NCBI GenBank assembly: GCA_028829895.1 | Contig: CM054181.1 | Span: 68,191,259 to 68,255,258, forward strand | DNA length: 64,000 nt | Source of the DNA: Sinotaia quadrata | Lineage: Eukaryota > Mollusca > Gastropoda > Architaenioglossa > Viviparidae | Direction of reading: 5' to 3' | Shown: one piece after another, positions 36,325 to 46,646 of the stretch | How positions within the stretch are numbered: position 1 is the first letter of the stretch | How the letters are laid out: every line of letters starts with the position of its first letter | Position numbers and translations under genes: made by a program | Notes under the pieces: generated by a model | What the model was told of the DNA's origin: nothing | Seen by the model: only the letters and a program-made list of their open reading frames with translations | Database searches by the model: none

Positions 36325-36592
36325 CTTGCTCTTGTTTGGCATGCAAACCCTCGTCTATCAGTGCTTGTTTGACATTTAAGCCCTTGATTGTCAGTGCTTG
36401 TTTGGCATGCAAACCCTTGTCAGTCAGTGCTTGTTTGGCATGCAAACCCTCGTCAGTCAGTGCTTGTTTGGCATGCAAACCCTTGTCAGTCAGTGCTTGT
36501 TTGGCATGCAAACCCTCGTCAGTCAGTGCTTGTTTGGCATGCAAACCCTCGTCAGTCAGTGCTTGTTTGGCATGCAAACCCTCGTCTTTCAG
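36325..36592. repeat. 33-bp minisatellite, 8 copies
   Basis: CAGTCAGTGCTTGTTTGGCA plus TGCAAACCCTCGT. With 33 bp per unit and no stop in several frames, it is open in three plus frames and one minus frame at once (36275-36648). That is strong evidence that none of the frames is under coding constraint. Confidence 0.96.
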
Positions 36593-37060
36593 TAAATGAA
36601 AGGGGCTTCCGAGACGGGAAGGATCAGTTGTCTGACTTAGAACCTTAAGAGCTCGCCAGTCAGTGCCAAACTAGAAGTCTCGAAACACGTGACATATTCC
36701 CCTTCCAATCCACTCTCTATTGTTGACATTATTTAGTGACTGTAAGTGTAATGTTACAGCAATATGTTCATATTAAGCTTACTATTTGTATTAAGCATTT
36801 AAAATATGAGAGTTTATCCGTACCCCAAACTTAAAACAAATGTTATTATAATAAATGACTAATAAAATTAATTAAATATGACTATATAATCTACAATGTT
36901 AACTAAAATATATTTTGAAAATAATGAAAGCTTTCCAACACGTTGTCTTCAGTACTATTGTGCTTGGCGGGTATTTTCAAAATGGTCGTACTGAAACTTC
37001 TGTTAACGACACATCGACAACAACAGCTGGCTATTATTGGATGTCCTCTATTTATGAGTA
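36593..37060. other. Unassigned sequence
   Basis: AT-rich between two minisatellites. No gene recognised. Confidence 0.4.
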
Positions 37061-37490
37061 ACTCAGTGTTCCAATCCCCCGGTGAAAGGACCGTTAATTC
37101 GGTATTTCAATTCCCCGGTGAAAGGGCTGTTAACTCAGGGTTTCAGTCCCCCAGTGAAAGGGCCATTAACTCAGTGTTTCCATCCCCCAGTGAAAGGGCC
37201 GTTAACAATTGTTTCAATTCTTCGATGAAAGGGACGTTAACTCAGTGTTTCAATCCCCCGGTGAAAGGGCCGTTAACAATTGTTTCAATTCTTCGATGAA
37301 AGGGCCGTTAACTCAGTGTTTCAATCTCCCGGTGAAAGGGACGTTAACTCAGTGTTTCAATCCCCCGGTGAAAGGGCCGTTAACTCAGTGTTTCAATCTC
37401 CCGGTGAAAGGGACGTTAACTCAGTGTTTCAATCTCCCGGTGAAAGGGACGTTAACTCAGTGTTTCAATCTCCCGGTGAAAGGGACGTAG
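37061..37490. repeat. 36-bp minisatellite with higher-order pattern
   Basis: About twelve units of ACTCAGTGTTTCAATCCCCC plus GGTGAAAGGGCCGTTA. Two diverged unit types (CAATCCCCCGG and CAATTCTTCGA, or CCGTTAAC and ACGTTAAC) alternate in part of the array, which gives a 71-72-bp higher-order repeat. Three overlapping frames are artefacts. Confidence 0.95.
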
Positions 37491-37855
37491 ATAGGTATGA
37501 TGGCACGCGCTATGGGATCTTGCAGGCAACAGACGGCTACTTATTAAAGCCGTGGTCCCCATCCCCCGCACTTCATGGTGAGGTAAGTCGTGGTGGTCGT
37601 GGGAGGGCAAAAGACGTCACTTGCTAGGTATTATATATTTCACTTGTCTTCATAGCAATCCTCTTACTTTAAATATTTTATGTTTTTAATCTCACTCTCT
37701 CACTCTCTACCGACCCTCCCTCTCTCCCATTTCTATTTATCTATTTCACTGTCAGTCTCACACGCCCCCCCCCCCCTTATACTACAACTAAAACATACCG
37801 CACGTCAGTACAAACACTGACTGACAAATCTATCATTGTGGCCAATGGAAATAGT
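37491..37855. other. Unassigned sequence
   Basis: Moderate GC. Pyrimidine-rich tract with a C11-like run near 37766. No gene. Confidence 0.4.
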
Positions 37856-37980
37856 TTTTGCTCATTTCAAGACATTGGTAGACATGGTGTTCATTTCAAG
37901 ACAATGGTAAACATAGTTGGTGTTCATTTGAAGACAATGGTAAACATAGTTGGTGTTCATTTCAAGACAATGGAAATAGC
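37856..37980. repeat. 33-34-bp tandem repeat, about 4 copies
   Basis: TTCATTTCAAGACAATGGTA plus AACATAGTTGGTG. Confidence 0.88.
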
Positions 37981-38735
37981 CAGCACGTCCCTAGAGTCTG
38001 GATGAAAACTGATGACTTCATAAAATTGGGTCTGCTAACCGGCAGAAATCAACCATTTTTGACAGTTGCGAAATGGACAGAAGTCGACCTGGAACTATGT
38101 GCGTGGTTGTAATGAATTTTTCAGCGCACTGAAAAGATAATTTTTGATTTCTTGGAAAATTACGGTAGATGGGGTGGGGTTGAGAAGGAAACACATAATA
38201 GATAAGAACCGAAGAAAAACTCAAGAACATCCATTGTTTCAAAAGAACATTCCGATTTAGAGAATGCCAACGTAAGAAGGTAATATTTTAACTGGTCAGT
38301 GCTAGTCATGGAGCGAATCGGCAGAAAACCAAACTGGTCGAATTCCGGCACAAAGACTAGTTTTGACGTAGTATTTGTATTAACGGCATTTTTTTTTCGC
38401 TGAGCGCAAAGAAAACAAAATCATTTCACACATTTTCATGTTACTTTCATACTACATAGATCCAGTTGGCTGAGAAATATGTTGCATAGCTATTCAAATG
38501 CATACCTTAATTCCTACCCACTTAATATTTTTTTTGCCATCCATTATTTCCTACGAACCCATTATTTCCAACCCACCCCTTATTTACTACCCACACTTTG
38601 TTTCCTAGCCACCAGTCATCACAAAATGCTTAATGGTGGAACTATGGAGGAGACACTACGTATTGAAATGAACTGCACGAATTAGAAAAAAAGCACACGC
38701 ACGTAAAAAATAGCATTGTGATTGGTGTTGCCTAT
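37981..38735. other. Unassigned sequence
   Basis: Frames 38018-38242 and 38160-38351 (minus) overlap in different phases, and 38479-38685 (plus) has no motif. Nothing supports a gene. Confidence 0.4.
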
Positions 38736-39135
38736 TGTTCATTATAAAGTGCACATCTACTCTTCGTTATAGAGTGATATCTAATGTTTGTTATAAAGTG
38801 CACATCTACTCTTCGTTATAGAGTGATCTCTAATGTTTGTTATAAAGTGCACATCTACTCTTCGTTATAGAGTGATCTCTAATGTTTGTTATAAAGTGCA
38901 CATCTACTCTTCGTTATAGAGTGATCTCTAATGTTTGTTATAAAGTGCACATCTACTCTTCGTTATAGAGTGATCTCTAATGTTTGTTATAAAGTGCACA
39001 TCTACTCTTCGTTATAGAGTGATCTCTAATGTTTGTTATAAAGTGCACATCTACTCTTCGTTATAGAGTGATCTCTAATGTTTGTTATAAAGTGCACATC
39101 TACTCTTCGTTATAGAGTGATCTCTAGTGTTCGTT
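38736..39135. repeat. 49-bp minisatellite, about 8 copies
   Basis: TATAAAGTGCACATCTACTC, TTCGTTATAGAGTGATCTCT, AATGTTTGT, exactly 49 bp apart (38791, 38840) and nearly identical. Confidence 0.97.
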
Positions 39136-39520
39136 ATAAAATGCATCTCTAATGTTTGTTATAAAAGTACATCTCTACTGTTAAGTATAGAGTGATCTCT
39201 AAATGTTCGTTATAAAGTACATCTCTACACTGTTCGTTATAAAATATGTTATTCCGATTGTTCTCTTGTTCGTTATAAAAAAATTGCTATCCTGATTGTT
39301 CGTTACGAAGTGTTATCCTTACAGTTTGATATAAAGTGTTATTCCGATTGTTCTATTGTTCGTTATAAAAAAATTGCTATCCTGATTGTTCGTTACGAAG
39401 TGTTATCCTTACAGTTTGATATAAAGTGTTATTCCTACTTTTCTTCATGAAGAGTTATCCAAACTGTTCGTTACAAAATGGTTCCCATAATTTTCATTCT
39501 AAACATCATGCCTGCTGTGC
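39136..39520. repeat. Decayed edge of the array with a 90-bp duplication
   Basis: Degenerate CGTTATAAAGT units continue to about 39520. TTATTCCGATTGTTCT and the following sequence are duplicated at 39249 and 39339. Confidence 0.8.
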
Positions 39521-39912
39521 GCTATAAAGTGTGATGGTCCAGACAGATAACACTATAGCGAAAAGGTAAATGTGCAGTAGAAATATCATTAACTTACTAT
39601 TATTATGAGAATTTTGTGGAGTGTAATGAAGAAATTGTATCCCTAATGGGTGTATGCGATCTCATAAAAGAAAAGAAAACAGTATAAATATCAAATCCTG
39701 TCAGTTATAACTGCAATTCTTAACGACCCTCTGAACTCGATACTATACTCTACCCTTCTAACTCTCCCCTGACATCAATCTTAAGGTAATAGCGAACTGA
39801 GCCATGCCTGCTTTCATTATCACACTCTTCAAGCGTCACAGAGTAGTTCGTTTCACTCTATATACGTACTGGAAAATGTTGTGACTTTGTGGAGACTTTG
39901 CGTCTTGATATG
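39521..39912. other. Left flank of retrotransposon
   Basis: Unassigned single-copy sequence. The last five bases (39908-39912, ATATG) are the target duplication. Confidence 0.6.
39908..39912. repeat. Target-site duplication, left
   Basis: ATATG directly abuts the left LTR and is repeated at 48215-48219 directly after the right LTR. Confidence 0.92.
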
Positions 39913-41459
39913 TGTTACGTTTCCAGTATTTATTTAAAGACCCTGCTTAGAATAATTAAAAGACTTTAAATATAATTAATTCTTCCTCTCATATTCTACG
40001 CAGACTGGTTGCTCAATTTATTATCTGACTAATTAAAAGTGCGTCTTGTAGTTCAGACGACAAATTTACAGACTAATAAACTGCGAACTTTTAGCTAGAT
40101 TTGAAAACAGTTAAATCCCTCTAAATTAATATGCACTCGTCATCAATCTTTCTGCTCATCCGCCCCCATTCAAATCTAAGAATTAATCTAATTGGTCTAT
40201 TGTGCATAGAAATCAACTACTAAGAGGTATTAACAAAGAAAATAAGATTTAATAAAGTTTAACAAATTAACAATAAATCGAATGCAACGCGAATAGTCTT
40301 CACTCTGTCTTTACGCGCCTATGCCTGATTTTTGTCAATCTAAATTGCCAGAAAAGTGTTCCTTTGAGATCTGTACACTTGATTTTGCACTTAGCTCTAT
40401 TCTTGTATCCTTGGTCTCAACACTCAGTCATGCTGATTCGTTCCCTCAGTCCCCCTTTAACGACACACGTGGTGCATAAGGAATGATGTCCCTTTGTTAG
40501 TGGCTAGGAACTGGAATTTTTGCAGCATGGCCCTCAGAGTGGATTTCGACACGCTTACACCAATAAGCTAATGCAGGTGAGGCATGGGTGAACATGAACC
40601 ATGAGCCGACCTGTGGATGCAACGTGTTTGGATATAATTCTCAACCTAACAGGTCCTACCTAGGCATGGCTCAATTAAATGCGCTGAACAAAGAGTTTCG
40701 ACCTCGCGTCGCTTACAATTAAATTTTAGAAAAAATATAATCGTCTCACATGTGTTCCATTTAACAGTCATGACGTATGAAGCAATAAAATAGATACAAC
40801 GTTAAATTAAGGTTCATACAAGAGGTAATTCAAACCGACAGAGCGCTTCACAATTTACAATTAAAATTACACGCAATAATTGAATTACATGAAGAATTCA
40901 TATCGAGCGCAGCATTCTGGCTCTTAGTGAATTAAAACAATATAAATTAAAGTACAGAAATGGAAAAATGGTTACAATAAATTTATATTCCGTAACATAT
41001 AGGTTTTCAGCTATTTCTCTGAACCATGCTCAAGTGTATATGGAAATCATATAATACATAGCACAAATACATACTTAAACAATACATAGGCAAATACTAT
41101 TAAATAAAATGATACCTTTGAGAGAAGTCGAAGGGTACCTTGATTCTCTATGGCGCCGGCTGCCTCTCACGACCCGAGTAAGCTGATGGAATTAGCTAAA
41201 ATGTGCTCGAAGTGAGGGAGCGGAAGCGTGTGGGTACATATATAGAAAGGTATATTGCGTATCACGTGACTGTTCGCAAAGCATGTGGTTGGTTCGAGAA
41301 CTGGACAATGGTCCTAAAGTTACATAACATCTTGACCTGTTCTAGAAGCACCTAGAAAAAGGAAGCTTTGAACAAAGGGCCAAGGGTTTCAAATATTCGA
41401 ATTTGAAGTAAACAAGGCAAGTGGGTCACGAAGTCGGACAATTTTATCAGACTGTGACA
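39913..41459 (-). repeat. 3' LTR (element orientation)
   Basis: 1547 bp. In element orientation it begins TGTCACAGTCTGAT and ends GGAAACGTAACA. It is a direct repeat of 46668-48214 at a constant offset of 6755 bp, with no difference at the segments I compared. It is preceded in element orientation by the polypurine tract. Confidence 0.97.
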
Positions 41460-41472
41460 CCCCCTTGCTTTT
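41460..41472 (-). other. Polypurine tract
   Basis: AAAAGCAAGGGGG immediately before the 3' LTR in element orientation. This is the expected primer site for plus-strand DNA synthesis. It has one pyrimidine interruption. Confidence 0.88.
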
Positions 41473-41683
41473 GAGGCGTTTATCTTACCAAAGATAAAAT
41501 GCCTCCTACAAATTATGTATGATAAAATGTAGAAGTCCACAATGAAGAAAAATTTACACAAAAAAAAATTTCAACATTCCTAGAAATAAAGTGTGCAACT
41601 ATATTTCATATTTACAGGAAGGAATCCGTAGGGTTCAGTTAATTGATTAAACGACATTCTATCAGTACCGGCACTTGATGGCA
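41473..41683 (-). other. 3' untranslated part of the element
   Basis: 211 bp between the pol stop codon and the polypurine tract. It has no frame long enough for an envelope protein. The minus frame 41352-41561 runs across the LTR edge and is not credible. Confidence 0.85.
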
Positions 41684-44600
41684 TCAAGCACGACTCATGT
41701 AATCTGCGCCAACATTCAAAGACCCTTTGATGTAATGAATATTTGCGTCATACTGTGTCAGAAACAAAGACCAACGCATTAAACGGCTGTTCGTAAATTG
41801 CGCCTGTCCGAGAAAGGCCAACGGCTGGTGATCGCACTCAATGACAAAGGTTTTTCCGTACAAATAGTTTTCGAACTTTTTTATGGCCCAAACTATTGCA
41901 AGACATTCCTTTTCACTGGTGGAATATTTCTGTTCAGTAGTTGTGAGTTTACGGCTTGCATATGCAACTGGGTGTTTGGTGTCATTGTGTTCTTGTAATA
42001 ACACTGCTCCTAATCCTGTGTTGCTAGCATCAGTCCTTAACAAGAATGGTTTTGTCAGATCTGGCAGTTTAACAACTAAATCTGAAGTCAGTCTAGATTT
42101 CAGTGTGTCAAAAGCGTTTTGGCATGCATCAGTCCACACTACTTTTGTAGGCATATTCTTACGTGTCAAGTCAGTCAGAGGACATGCAATGGCACTAAAA
42201 TCTGGTACGAATTTTCTGTAGTAGTTAGCAAGACCAAGAAAACTTCTAACTTGTGTTTTTGTTAGCGGTTGTGAAGTGTCCTTAAGTTGTGCTATCTTAG
42301 CTTCACTTGGCGACATGGTTCCATGACTCAACTTGTGTCCCAAGAAGTCTAAGGAGAATTGTGCTATTTCACACTTCGTAGGGCGGGCAGTGAGGTTGGC
42401 TTGCTTTAATCTGGCTAGCACATCTCGTAAGAGTGTTAAGTGCTCCTCCCATGTCTGGGTGCCTAGAATTAAATCATCCATGAAGTTCTCAACTCCACGT
42501 CCGTACAGTGGTTCTAACAATGACCGCATCATTTTAGAAAAAATGCTTGGAGCGTTTGAAACTCCGAAAGGCATAACTTTCCATGTGTAGTTTCCTACTG
42601 GTGTAGTGAAAGCTAGTATGTGTCGATCAGTGTCCTTGACCTTGATTTGCCAAAAACCGCGTGACAAATCTATTTTGGTATAGTAATGAGCGTTAGCTAG
42701 CTTAGTGAAGATGAGATCCGGATCAGGAAGAGGTTCGGCACAAAACTCTGTCACTTGATTGAGTTTGCGGTAGTCTACGCAAAAACGGAACGAGTTATCA
42801 CGTTTTTTAATCAACACGATGGGTGATCCGTAGGCACTGTCAGTCTTCTCTATGACCCCTAGATCTAGCATAGTCTTAATCTCACGTCTAACGTCATCTA
42901 TCTTGGCGTGTGGCAACGGATACGGCTTCAAACGTATCGGTTTGTTGTCAGTCAGCTTCAGTGAAAATTCTATTAAGTCTGTCAACCCTGGTTTGTCTGT
43001 CAGAGTAGATGAGAACTCATTAAGCAATTCATTCACTTCTTTTTTCTGTCTTTCTGTCAAGGCTTCATTTACCCTAACGTCTCTGACAGTTTCGTCCGTC
43101 TGTAGAGGACAGTTTGGTAAAGTACCAGTGACGCAATCAGTGTCCCCCTCGTCTTCTGTAACTATCGTCGCTACGACAAAATCAGCTTGAGTGGTTTGAT
43201 CCTCACGGCTTATGTACTTTTTGAGTAGGTTAACATGAAAGATTTTCTCTCTCTTTCCTGTCTGCACCTTATAGTTCAGTCCCCCTAGCTTGGCGGTAAC
43301 TACAAAGGGCCCCTTCCATTTCATCTGAAGTTTGTTATGTGCTTCAGGAAGCAACAGTAACACTTTGTCATTAACTTCAAATTCTCTAGGTTTGGTGTGC
43401 TTATTGTAATATTCTGCCTGTCTAGACTGAGCTATCGTCAAGTTTTCCCGTGCTATCTTGCCTATAGTTTCAAGACGGTTTCTTAAGTCAGTGACGTATG
43501 TATAAGTTGTCTTAACTTCGTCATCTGTCTTTTCATCAGTCCAAAGTGCCTTCAAAATCATCATCGGTCCGCGTACAGTACGTCCGTAAAGTAGCTCAAA
43601 TGGTGAAAACCCGGTGGAAGATTGTGGCACCTCCCTATATGCAAATAGTAGGGCAGGGATGTATCTGTCCCAGTCTTTCGGTTTATCTGTGGCGAGCTTT
43701 TTAAGTGCTGTTTTTAATGTCCCATTGTATTTTTCAATCAGACCATTTGCCTGGGGGTGGTATGGTGTGCAAGTAAGATGTTTGATGGAAAGTAAACGAT
43801 TTACTTCCTTCATTACGTTGCCTATGAATTGACTCCCCTGATCCGTCAAAATTTCAGTAGGAATTCCAACACGACTCCAAAGACCGAAAAGGGCTTCGGC
43901 GACAGTTTCAGTATCAATATTTTTCAATGGTACTGCGTCGGCGAATCTTGTTGCGTAATCAATAGTGGTCAGCACGTATCGATTACCTCTCGTTGATGTG
44001 GGTATTATAGGCCCAATCAAATCCAATGCTACGCGCTTGTAGGGTTCACTGATCAGTTCAGGCTCTCCTAACGGTGCGGGTCTGATTGAATTTTTAGACT
44101 GTGTTCTCTGGCATGTGTCGCAACTTAACACGAATCTACGGATATCGGCAGTGATGTCCGGCCAATAAAACTCACTTGTAATACGACTAGTTGTTTTTTG
44201 TACACCCATGTGTGCACCAAAAAGACTCTCATGACCTAATCGTAATACGTCATTTCGTTTGGTTTGTGGAACGACTAATTGTTTCCGAAATTCGTCTCCC
44301 ACTTTCGAATAGCGGTACAATAAACCCTTTTTCAGAATAATGCACGCTTTCTTATTCGAATCGTCAGTGTTGACGTCACTAACAAGTACAGCTTGTCTGC
44401 GTAACTTGTCTAGTGTTTCGTCCTCAGCTTGTAATATTTTAATCTCGCTAACTGTTGCTTTATCTACGGCTGGTGCGGCAGACATCGGTGCAGTTACAGA
44501 TTTGTCTTTACTACTCGCTGCTCTGGTTACAGCGTTAACCAGTGGTGGTTCGATTGAAGTTTGTTTTTTGCACGGCAAAACATACTTGCAACCAAGGATC

Positions 44601-46048
44601 ACGTCATGCGGTGAGTTTTCCATAACTGCCGCTTTGACTGTTCCTTCTACAAAGTCTGAAACAATCGAGACTTCAGCTACTGGTAAAATGTCTTGTTCGC
44701 CGTTTGCAAAGGTGACAGAGATTGTCTCCCCTGTGTAGTCGGTACGGTTAACTAATGATGCATTTACAATAGCGTCTAGCTCACACCCTGTATCAAGCAA
44801 AGCGATTGTATCGTGACCGTTTGCCTGTACTGGTGTTCGATTCGACTTTTCTGTTTTAGGTGTATGACTTTCTACTGCGTAAACTTTAGCTGTTTTCTTT
44901 TCAGGACATGTTCGTGAAAAATGGCCACTATCACCACAAGTGTAACATGCAAGATTCTTTTTATCTTTCTGTTTGTCGGACTTGTTTTTAGTGTCGGGTT
45001 TAGATGTTTTATCATCACGCTCATTAGGTGCCTTCCCGTCATTTTTCTTATCCTTTCGAGTCTGCGGTTCGTTCGGTCGAGACTTGTTGTTCGCGTGTGC
45101 GTTCGAGAATTGAGAATGTGCGTCATCAAAGCGGTCGGCGGCGTTGCCTATCTCCTCTAGCGTAGATTTTTCCCTTATTGCTAAGTGAATCAGTAGATCT
45201 GATTTGTATGACCCGAGAATATGGTCTTTTACCATTTCATCCCTAAGACCTGCGTACGTCTGTGGAGTTTCGGCTAGATCTATCCATCTTTGGAACAAGT
45301 CAGCTACGCGCCGTATGTACTGTGCGTGCGTCTCTGAACTGGCTTTAGTGGCCTGTTTAAACTTACGTCGGTATGTATCTGCTGTGAGTTTGTAACGTTT
45401 CAATAATGCGGCCTTGACTGTGTCGTAATTATCTGACTCAGAATCGCTAAGCTTATTGAACTCGTTTTTCGCACTGCCCTGCAATAATCCCGATAAATTT
45501 ATCGCCCAATGTTCCGCTGGAATGTTCGTTGCTCTGGCTAACTTTTCAAACGTTTTTAAATACGCGTCTATTTGATCTTTGTTCTCATCAAATGGGACCA
45601 TATTTATCTTTGGAATGATGTTTTCAATTCTACTGTGATTATTTCCATCGCTAGAACGCGAATCACCACTGCTTCTGCGATCACGGTCTGGGTTGGTAAC
45701 TTCTAGTTTCTTTACTTCCCATTCTAACCGTTTTATTTCTGCGTCTGCGGCGATGCGTTTGGCTTCTGTGTCCGCTGCGATGCGTTTTGCTTCTGTGTCC
45801 GCATTGGCTGCTATGCGTTTAGCCTCGGTTTCGGCTTCTAGCTTTTTAGCTTCGGCTAGTCTATCAGCCTCTAACTTCTTAGCTTCGCGGGCAGCTAACC
45901 GTTCTTCCCTTTCTATCTCTTGTCTCTCTTTTTCCGCTTTTTCCGCTTTCTCTAGCTCAGTTTTGATGTAGCTAGTCAGTTCGTCACCCTGATATCCTAT
46001 CATGATACCGGTTTCTTTCAGGTCTTCGATAACCTGTTTGCGATCCAT
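41684..46048 (-). CDS. gag-pol: Gag-Pol polyprotein with integrase before reverse transcriptase
   Basis: The 1454-residue single frame encodes the proteins needed for particle assembly, reverse transcription and integration. Seen in order: a charged, probably coiled-coil N-terminus (31-117) with three TEAKRIAAD-like repeats (74-103); a capsid-like region (about 150-315); a CCHC zinc knuckle (C368, C371, H376, C381); a protease with active-site DTG at 419-421 and ILG at 484-486; an integrase with HHCC zinc finger (H606, H613, C643, C646), catalytic D676, D736 and E772 (35 residues between the last two), and a GPY/F module (WKGPF, 911-915); reverse transcriptase with D1127 in KIDLSRGF, MPFGVSNAP (1159-1167) and FMDD (1189-1192); and RNase H with D1340, E1381, D1406 and D1449. 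All key residues are present. The start is the first ATG after an in-frame TAA 12 bases upstream and has an A at -3 and G at +4. Gag and Pol are fused without a frameshift or stop. Antisense frames within it are shadows. The Gmr1-type assignment is inferred from domain order and motifs. Confidence 0.97.
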   Translation of the reverse strand: MDRKQVIEDLKETGIMIGYQGDELTSYIKTELEKAEKAEKERQEIEREERLAAREAKKLEADRLAEAKKLEAETEAKRIAANADTEAKRIAADTEAKRIAADAEIKRLEWEVKKLEVTNPDRDRRSSGDSRSSDGNNHSRIENIIPKINMVPFDENKDQIDAYLKTFEKLARATNIPAEHWAINLSGLLQGSAKNEFNKLSDSESDNYDTVKAALLKRYKLTADTYRRKFKQATKASSETHAQYIRRVADLFQRWIDLAETPQTYAGLRDEMVKDHILGSYKSDLLIHLAIREKSTLEEIGNAADRFDDAHSQFSNAHANNKSRPNEPQTRKDKKNDGKAPNERDDKTSKPDTKNKSDKQKDKKNLACYTCGDSGHFSRTCPEKKTAKVYAVESHTPKTEKSNRTPVQANGHDTIALLDTGCELDAIVNASLVNRTDYTGETISVTFANGEQDILPVAEVSIVSDFVEGTVKAAVMENSPHDVILGCKYVLPCKKQTSIEPPLVNAVTRAASSKDKSVTAPMSAAPAVDKATVSEIKILQAEDETLDKLRRQAVLVSDVNTDDSNKKACIILKKGLLYRYSKVGDEFRKQLVVPQTKRNDVLRLGHESLFGAHMGVQKTTSRITSEFYWPDITADIRRFVLSCDTCQRTQSKNSIRPAPLGEPELISEPYKRVALDLIGPIIPTSTRGNRYVLTTIDYATRFADAVPLKNIDTETVAEALFGLWSRVGIPTEILTDQGSQFIGNVMKEVNRLLSIKHLTCTPYHPQANGLIEKYNGTLKTALKKLATDKPKDWDRYIPALLFAYREVPQSSTGFSPFELLYGRTVRGPMMILKALWTDEKTDDEVKTTYTYVTDLRNRLETIGKIARENLTIAQSRQAEYYNKHTKPREFEVNDKVLLLLPEAHNKLQMKWKGPFVVTAKLGGLNYKVQTGKREKIFHVNLLKKYISREDQTTQADFVVATIVTEDEGDTDCVTGTLPNCPLQTDETVRDVRVNEALTERQKKEVNELLNEFSSTLTDKPGLTDLIEFSLKLTDNKPIRLKPYPLPHAKIDDVRREIKTMLDLGVIEKTDSAYGSPIVLIKKRDNSFRFCVDYRKLNQVTEFCAEPLPDPDLIFTKLANAHYYTKIDLSRGFWQIKVKDTDRHILAFTTPVGNYTWKVMPFGVSNAPSIFSKMMRSLLEPLYGRGVENFMDDLILGTQTWEEHLTLLRDVLARLKQANLTARPTKCEIAQFSLDFLGHKLSHGTMSPSEAKIAQLKDTSQPLTKTQVRSFLGLANYYRKFVPDFSAIACPLTDLTRKNMPTKVVWTDACQNAFDTLKSRLTSDLVVKLPDLTKPFLLRTDASNTGLGAVLLQEHNDTKHPVAYASRKLTTTEQKYSTSEKECLAIVWAIKKFENYLYGKTFVIECDHQPLAFLGQAQFTNSRLMRWSLFLTQYDANIHYIKGSLNVGADYMSRA

Positions 46049-46646
46049 TTTACTGTCTTAGCGCGCTGGCTACAATAAGAATGTATCTCGTGAATTGTGT
46101 GTTTTAACCGTCGGCGATAACTCCGCTTATCCCGAAAATAACTTTTAGGCTACAACCTTACAAAAATTATTTAATTTACTCAGAACACCTTCCGAAATAA
46201 ATTACGCGTTAACTCTTTACACGTTTCACCTGCTTGTCACAGTGTCCGCTGTTCCAAGACTTCCGTAATGTCACGGCTCCTACCATACAACATTACACAT
46301 TATATCTAGCACCCTAAATATAATAGTCCGAAGTCTGTTACTACCGATAACTCTCCTAGCTGGCGGTATAACCTTCGACTCCTCACAATGAAGTACTCAG
46401 TAACACAATACTAAATAAATCATTCAATAGCTAACATGACATATTTAACTACGCTTAAATATATCAACATTAACTAACATGCACGCTACTCTGCAAAAGA
46501 ATACATGCACATGTCACAACAAAAGCAAAGAAAATCAGTGATACAAAAATCAAAAGAACAATTGGCAATTCTGTTCGTTCGTTCGTTTCTAGGTTATGAT
46601 GCGCCCTATGTATAAAAATGTTACAATTTACAATTTAATACATATC
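46049..46646 (-). other. 5' leader of the element
   Basis: About 600 bp between the primer-binding site and the gag-pol ATG, AT-rich, without a long frame. It is expected to hold packaging signals, which cannot be identified by eye. Confidence 0.75.

Noticed and set aside
37061..37490. CRISPR-like array (36-bp repeats with GTTTCAATC)
   Set aside because: Units are contiguous with no unique spacers, and the genome is an animal's. It is a minisatellite.
39929..39934. AATAAA (minus) as the LTR polyadenylation signal
   Set aside because: It lies only 16 bases from the LTR end, leaving too little room for cleavage inside the LTR. Other candidates cannot be ranked by eye.
41473..41683. Envelope-like third ORF
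   Set aside because: Only 211 bp lie between the pol stop and the polypurine tract. No frame of useful length.
41798..45971. Plus-strand frames of 60-132 codons across the retrotransposon
   Set aside because: Antisense shadows of the intact gag-pol frame.
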